Positions 61,361 to 64,000 of a stretch of 64,000 nucleotides of DNA are shown one piece after another; positions within the stretch are counted from its first letter, which is position 1, and the number at the start of each line of letters is the position of its first letter. The notes below the pieces were generated by a model. That model had not been told where the DNA came from, did not search any database, and was given only the letters and a program-made list of their open reading frames with translations. This DNA comes from Porphyrobacter sp. TH134 (GTDB lineage Bacteria; Pseudomonadota; Alphaproteobacteria; Sphingomonadales; Sphingomonadaceae), in NCBI RefSeq assembly GCF_002855495.1, contig NZ_PKRO01000005.1:62001-126000 (forward strand). The letters are read 5' to 3'. The position numbers and the translations under genes were made by a program.

Positions 61361-62902
61361 TCATGCGGCCTGATCGGGCGTTACGTGCCTCGCCGCCAAT
61401 TCGCGCCGCAACAGCTTGCCGATCGGATCGCGCGGAAGGGCGTCCACGAATTCGATGTAGCGTGGACGCTTGTAACCGGCGATCTGGCCCTTGAACCGGG
61501 CGGTAATGTCGGCGCGGGTCAGCTCGCAACCGGGTTTCAGCACCACAAAGGCCTTGACCGCTTCTCCCCAATGCTTGTCGGGCACGCCGCAGCAGCCCGC
61601 ATCGGCAACTTCGGGCATGGCGACGAAGATCGCGTCGACTTCAGCCGGATAGACATTTTCTCCGCCGGTTTTGATCAGTTCCTTGGCGCGGCCCAGCAAG
61701 TAGCCGCGCCCGCGGTCATCCATCGTGCCGAGATCGCCAGTTCGCAGCCAGCCGTGTCCCAATGCGGCCTCGCTCGCGTCGGGATTGCGCCAGTAGCCCA
61801 GCATCACCGATGGTCCGCGCAGGCACAGTTCGCCTTCCTTGCCCGGCGGCAGAAATTGGCCATCGGGATCAAGCACGGCCATGGTCACATGCGGCAGGGT
61901 CCAGCCGATTGATCGAGGGGCTTCCAGCATGTCCGGGTAATCGATGAAGGTCGCAAAGCCGCAGATTTCGGTCTGGCCGTAGCCGCCGATCACGCGGGCA
62001 TCCCAGTCCCGCTCGATGAATTCGTACATTTGCGGGCGGCCCATGCCCGCCCCGCCGGTGTAACTGGCAAGCGGCATGATCCCATTGCGAACCGGCTCCA
62101 TCCCCAGCCACGGGAAGCAGATCGTAAGAAAGGCACTGGTCGTGGTGCAGCTTTCGCGGTGGAGCAGGTCAAGGATTGCAGCGTTGTTGTCATCGCGGCC
62201 TGCGAACACGCTGGTGCCCCCGCAAGCGAGCATCGCGGCGACCTGCTGCATACCCACCACATGGAACAGCGGATTGACCGAAAGCAGCCGTTCCTCGGGG
62301 GTGAAGCGCCGATGCTGGGCAAAGCCGAGCGCGGAGGCGGCAACCGCGCTGCCCGCTTGCAGGCAACCCTTGGGCCGCCCGGTCGTGCCGCTGGTGTACA
62401 TCATGTAAATCGGGCGATCGGGGGACAAGTTCAAGCCGAGATCGTAGCCATGTTGGATTGGCCCAGGGGCGGTTCCTGCAACGGTTTCGAAAAAGCCATC
62501 GCCAGCGTGTGATTCATCAACCTGGTGAACTTCGCCCGCTGCGGCGCCTGATAGAAGGTCTGAAAAACGTGGGTTTACGAAAGTCATCGCAGGTTCGGCG
62601 TTGCCGCAGATCCACGCGATCTCGCCGGGTGCGAGGCGCCAGTTGAGCAGGACTGCGATAGCTCCGATCCGGCCTGCTGCCAGCAGGGTGGCCAGAAAGG
62701 GGGCGCCGTCGGTCAGCAGAAGGGCGATGCGGTCGCCGGGCGCGATCCCGCGCTCCAGCAGCCAGCGGGCGAGGTTGGTAACGCGGGCGTCCAGCTGCGC
62801 CCAGGTCAGACGCTGCGTGCCATCGACTGTTGCAAGCCGGTGGCCATGACGGGCAGCGCAATTTGCGAGCAGCGTGTCGAGCGAAAAATCACGGGCGTGC
62901 AT
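61361..62902 (-). CDS. AMP-forming acyl-CoA synthetase (CaiC-like)
   Basis: 513 residues of the ANL superfamily. The P-loop-like motif is YTSGTTGRPKG, the adenylation motif GYGQTE, and the hinge LRTGDLG leads into the C-terminal domain with the catalytic lysine in PRDPIGKLLRREL. It resembles crotonobetaine/carnitine- and medium-chain acid CoA ligases, but the acid is not predictable. It is on the minus strand above the AT-rich region. The start codon is 37 nt below the zinc-ribbon gene stop. Confidence 0.87.
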   Translation of the reverse strand: MHARDFSLDTLLANCAARHGHRLATVDGTQRLTWAQLDARVTNLARWLLERGIAPGDRIALLLTDGAPFLATLLAAGRIGAIAVLLNWRLAPGEIAWICGNAEPAMTFVNPRFSDLLSGAAAGEVHQVDESHAGDGFFETVAGTAPGPIQHGYDLGLNLSPDRPIYMMYTSGTTGRPKGCLQAGSAVAASALGFAQHRRFTPEERLLSVNPLFHVVGMQQVAAMLACGGTSVFAGRDDNNAAILDLLHRESCTTTSAFLTICFPWLGMEPVRNGIMPLASYTGGAGMGRPQMYEFIERDWDARVIGGYGQTEICGFATFIDYPDMLEAPRSIGWTLPHVTMAVLDPDGQFLPPGKEGELCLRGPSVMLGYWRNPDASEAALGHGWLRTGDLGTMDDRGRGYLLGRAKELIKTGGENVYPAEVDAIFVAMPEVADAGCCGVPDKHWGEAVKAFVVLKPGCELTRADITARFKGQIAGYKRPRYIEFVDALPRDPIGKLLRRELAARHVTPDQAA

Positions 62903-62939
62903 GAGGTGCGATGCTAGCGCTGCGCTGGTGCATCATCCA

Positions 62940-63227
62940 TCAGCGATTTTGGGAATGGGTCTCACGCAGATCCTGTCCGCAGCGGGTGCAGACGCGATTG
63001 GGCCAGGGGATCACGAAAGGCCCGCGGAAAAAGGCATTCTTGCCGCAGCGCGGGCAGTTGAAGCGGAGCATCGGGGCATTGGCGATCAGCAGCACCAGGA
63101 TCGCAGCAGCAAAGGCGATGTTGGAATGGCCCCAGATCCGGTCCACCGCCGCGACCAGCAGCACGCCAAAGGCGACGCTCCCCAGCATCCGCCAGGCATG
63201 GCGTGTCGCTTTTGCGTAAAGGTTCAC
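62940..63227 (-). CDS. Membrane protein with zinc ribbon
   Basis: 95 residues. Two membrane segments (about 13-29 and 37-53) precede a CxxC-x18-CxxC zinc ribbon with C58, C61, C80 and C83 (NCPRCGKNAFF, VCTRCGQDL). The family is not recognised. It overlaps the MurC-like ligase stop by 4 nt, which suggests coupled translation with it. Confidence 0.72.
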   Translation of the reverse strand: MNLYAKATRHAWRMLGSVAFGVLLVAAVDRIWGHSNIAFAAAILVLLIANAPMLRFNCPRCGKNAFFRGPFVIPWPNRVCTRCGQDLRETHSQNR

Positions 63228-64000
63228 GCCAGCCGGGCGAAGATTGATCGGGCGAAGTCCGTCAGCGTGTCATCACGCGCGCCCATGATGACGATCCGGT
63301 CACCGGGGCGGGCGAGGGCAAGGATGCGATCACCGCAGTCGGCGCGGTTGGCGATATGTTCTGCCTGTCCGCCGCTGACCTTGATGAGCGCAACGATCCG
63401 CTCGCTGCCCACACTGCGGTCAACCGTGCCGCCGAAATACACCGGATCGCACATCAGCGTGATGTCATCCGGCCCCAGTTCGCGCGCGAAGGTTGCGGCA
63501 AGTTCTTCCCCCATCTGGCGCAAAGGGCCATAGCCATGGGGCTGGAAGAAGGCGATGACCCGGCCCGGGGTGGCCTTCAACGTGCGCAAGGTGGCGGCGC
63601 ATTTTTCCGGATTATGCCCGAAATCGTCGATCACCGTGATGCCTGATGGCGCGGTTCCGATCACGTCGAAGCGCCGGGCAAGACCATCGAAGCTGCGCAG
63701 CGCATAGGCAGCGTGGCCGACCGCGATTCCCGCCGCGCTCGCCGCTGCGATGGCAGCCAGCGCATTGGACAGATTGTGCAGCCCCGGCATTGGCAGGATC
63801 AGCGGGAACACCTCACGGCTGCGGTTATCGATCACCGCCGCCCGGACGCCCAACTCGCTCTGGTCAATGGAATCCGGGTCAACCGTGATGTCGGCCTGTC
63901 GCGCCCTGATCCCGAACGTGACTTTGGCACGTGCCCGCGGGATGAGATATCCGGCTTCCGCGCTGTCGAGGTTGACCACGGCTGTACCCGCCGTCGCCAC
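63224..64000 (-). CDS. Mur ligase family protein (MurC/Mpl-like), cut by the window end
   Basis: The 5' part lies beyond 64000; the visible 258 residues are the middle and C-terminal domains. LPMPGLHNLSNALAAIAAA is the typical Mur ligase central segment. VIDDFGHNPEKCAATLRTLK replaces the usual DDYAHHP of MurC and Mpl with a Phe-Gly-His-Asn pattern, and FQPHGYGPLRQMGEEL matches the MurC FQPHxYSR region imperfectly. It probably joins an amino acid or peptide to a UDP-MurNAc-type or other acid substrate, but it may be a divergent non-canonical ligase. It overlaps the zinc-ribbon membrane gene by 4 nt. Confidence 0.72.
   Translation of the reverse strand: MATAGTAVVNLDSAEAGYLIPRARAKVTFGIRARQADITVDPDSIDQSELGVRAAVIDNRSREVFPLILPMPGLHNLSNALAAIAAASAAGIAVGHAAYALRSFDGLARRFDVIGTAPSGITVIDDFGHNPEKCAATLRTLKATPGRVIAFFQPHGYGPLRQMGEELAATFARELGPDDITLMCDPVYFGGTVDRSVGSERIVALIKVSGGQAEHIANRADCGDRILALARPGDRIVIMGARDDTLTDFARSIFARLA

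Noticed and set aside
1-64000. CRISPR arrays, prophage or plasmid functions, IS elements, rRNA genes
   Set aside because: No regularly spaced repeats, transposases, integrases, replication genes or rRNA-like sequences were found on reading both strands.

Overview
This is a GC-rich chromosomal window, mostly in the mid-60s percent GC by eye, densely packed with core genes. It looks like an alphaproteobacterium of the Sphingomonadales, probably of the Erythrobacter/Porphyrobacter group. That placement is inferred from memory of gene order and protein sequence. It rests on CpdR beside an N-formylglutamate amidohydrolase, the lapA-pyrF-trpFBA-accD-folC run, an F0 operon with split b'/b subunits, a FYDLN-type zinc-ribbon protein, a class II-like AroA and a SapC-family protein. 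No phage, insertion sequence, plasmid function, CRISPR array or rRNA was seen. Two tRNA genes are present: Val(GAC) and Ala(GGC).

Layout. 1-10 kb: tRNA-Val, cpdR, N-formylglutamate amidohydrolase, SapC-like protein, a D-2-hydroxyacid FAD dehydrogenase, a DEAD-box helicase, a fatty acid hydroxylase and UvrD/PcrA. 10-16 kb: rsmD, an RsuA/RluB-type pseudouridine synthase, a Rieske oxygenase and an AmpG-like transporter. 14.7-22 kb, minus strand: lapA-pyrF-VOC-GNAT-trpF-trpB-X-trpA-accD-folC, in which X is a small membrane protein. 22-31 kb: purB, radC, the ydbH-ynbE-ydbL envelope-bridge set, then atpI-atpB-atpE-atpF'-atpF. 31-38.5 kb, minus strand: aroA, a small membrane protein, a secreted S33-type hydrolase, a cytidylate kinase fused to a GNAT domain, rpsA, gloB and an MDR oxidoreductase. 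The first four genes are joined by 4-nt overlaps.

38.6-46 kb, plus strand: FYDLN protein, tRNA-Ala, ffh, rpsP, rimM, four extra coupled genes, trmD and rplS. The extra genes split the usual rpsP-rimM-trmD-rplS operon. trmD carries a 153-nt palindromic element in frame. 46-54 kb: an S9 peptidase, asd, a lipoprotein, an alpha/beta hydrolase, an M2 ACE-type peptidase, a YbjN protein, and an aspartic protease-like protein with RimK. 55-64 kb: AMP nucleosidase, rpsF-rpsR-rplI, DUF808, GST, a GT14 glycosyltransferase beside a strongly AT-rich intergenic region, an acyl-CoA ligase, a zinc-ribbon membrane protein and a MurC-like ligase cut by the window end.

Most genes are housekeeping: tryptophan, aromatic, aspartate-family and nucleotide biosynthesis, the ATP synthase membrane sector, ribosome and SRP parts. 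The less ordinary signals are the palindromic element inside trmD, the Cmk-GNAT fusion, the accessory genes inside the ribosomal operon, the extra membrane gene between trpB and trpA, the AT-rich repeat region by the GT14 gene, and three families of intergenic or intragenic palindromic repeats. All positions and counts were read by hand.
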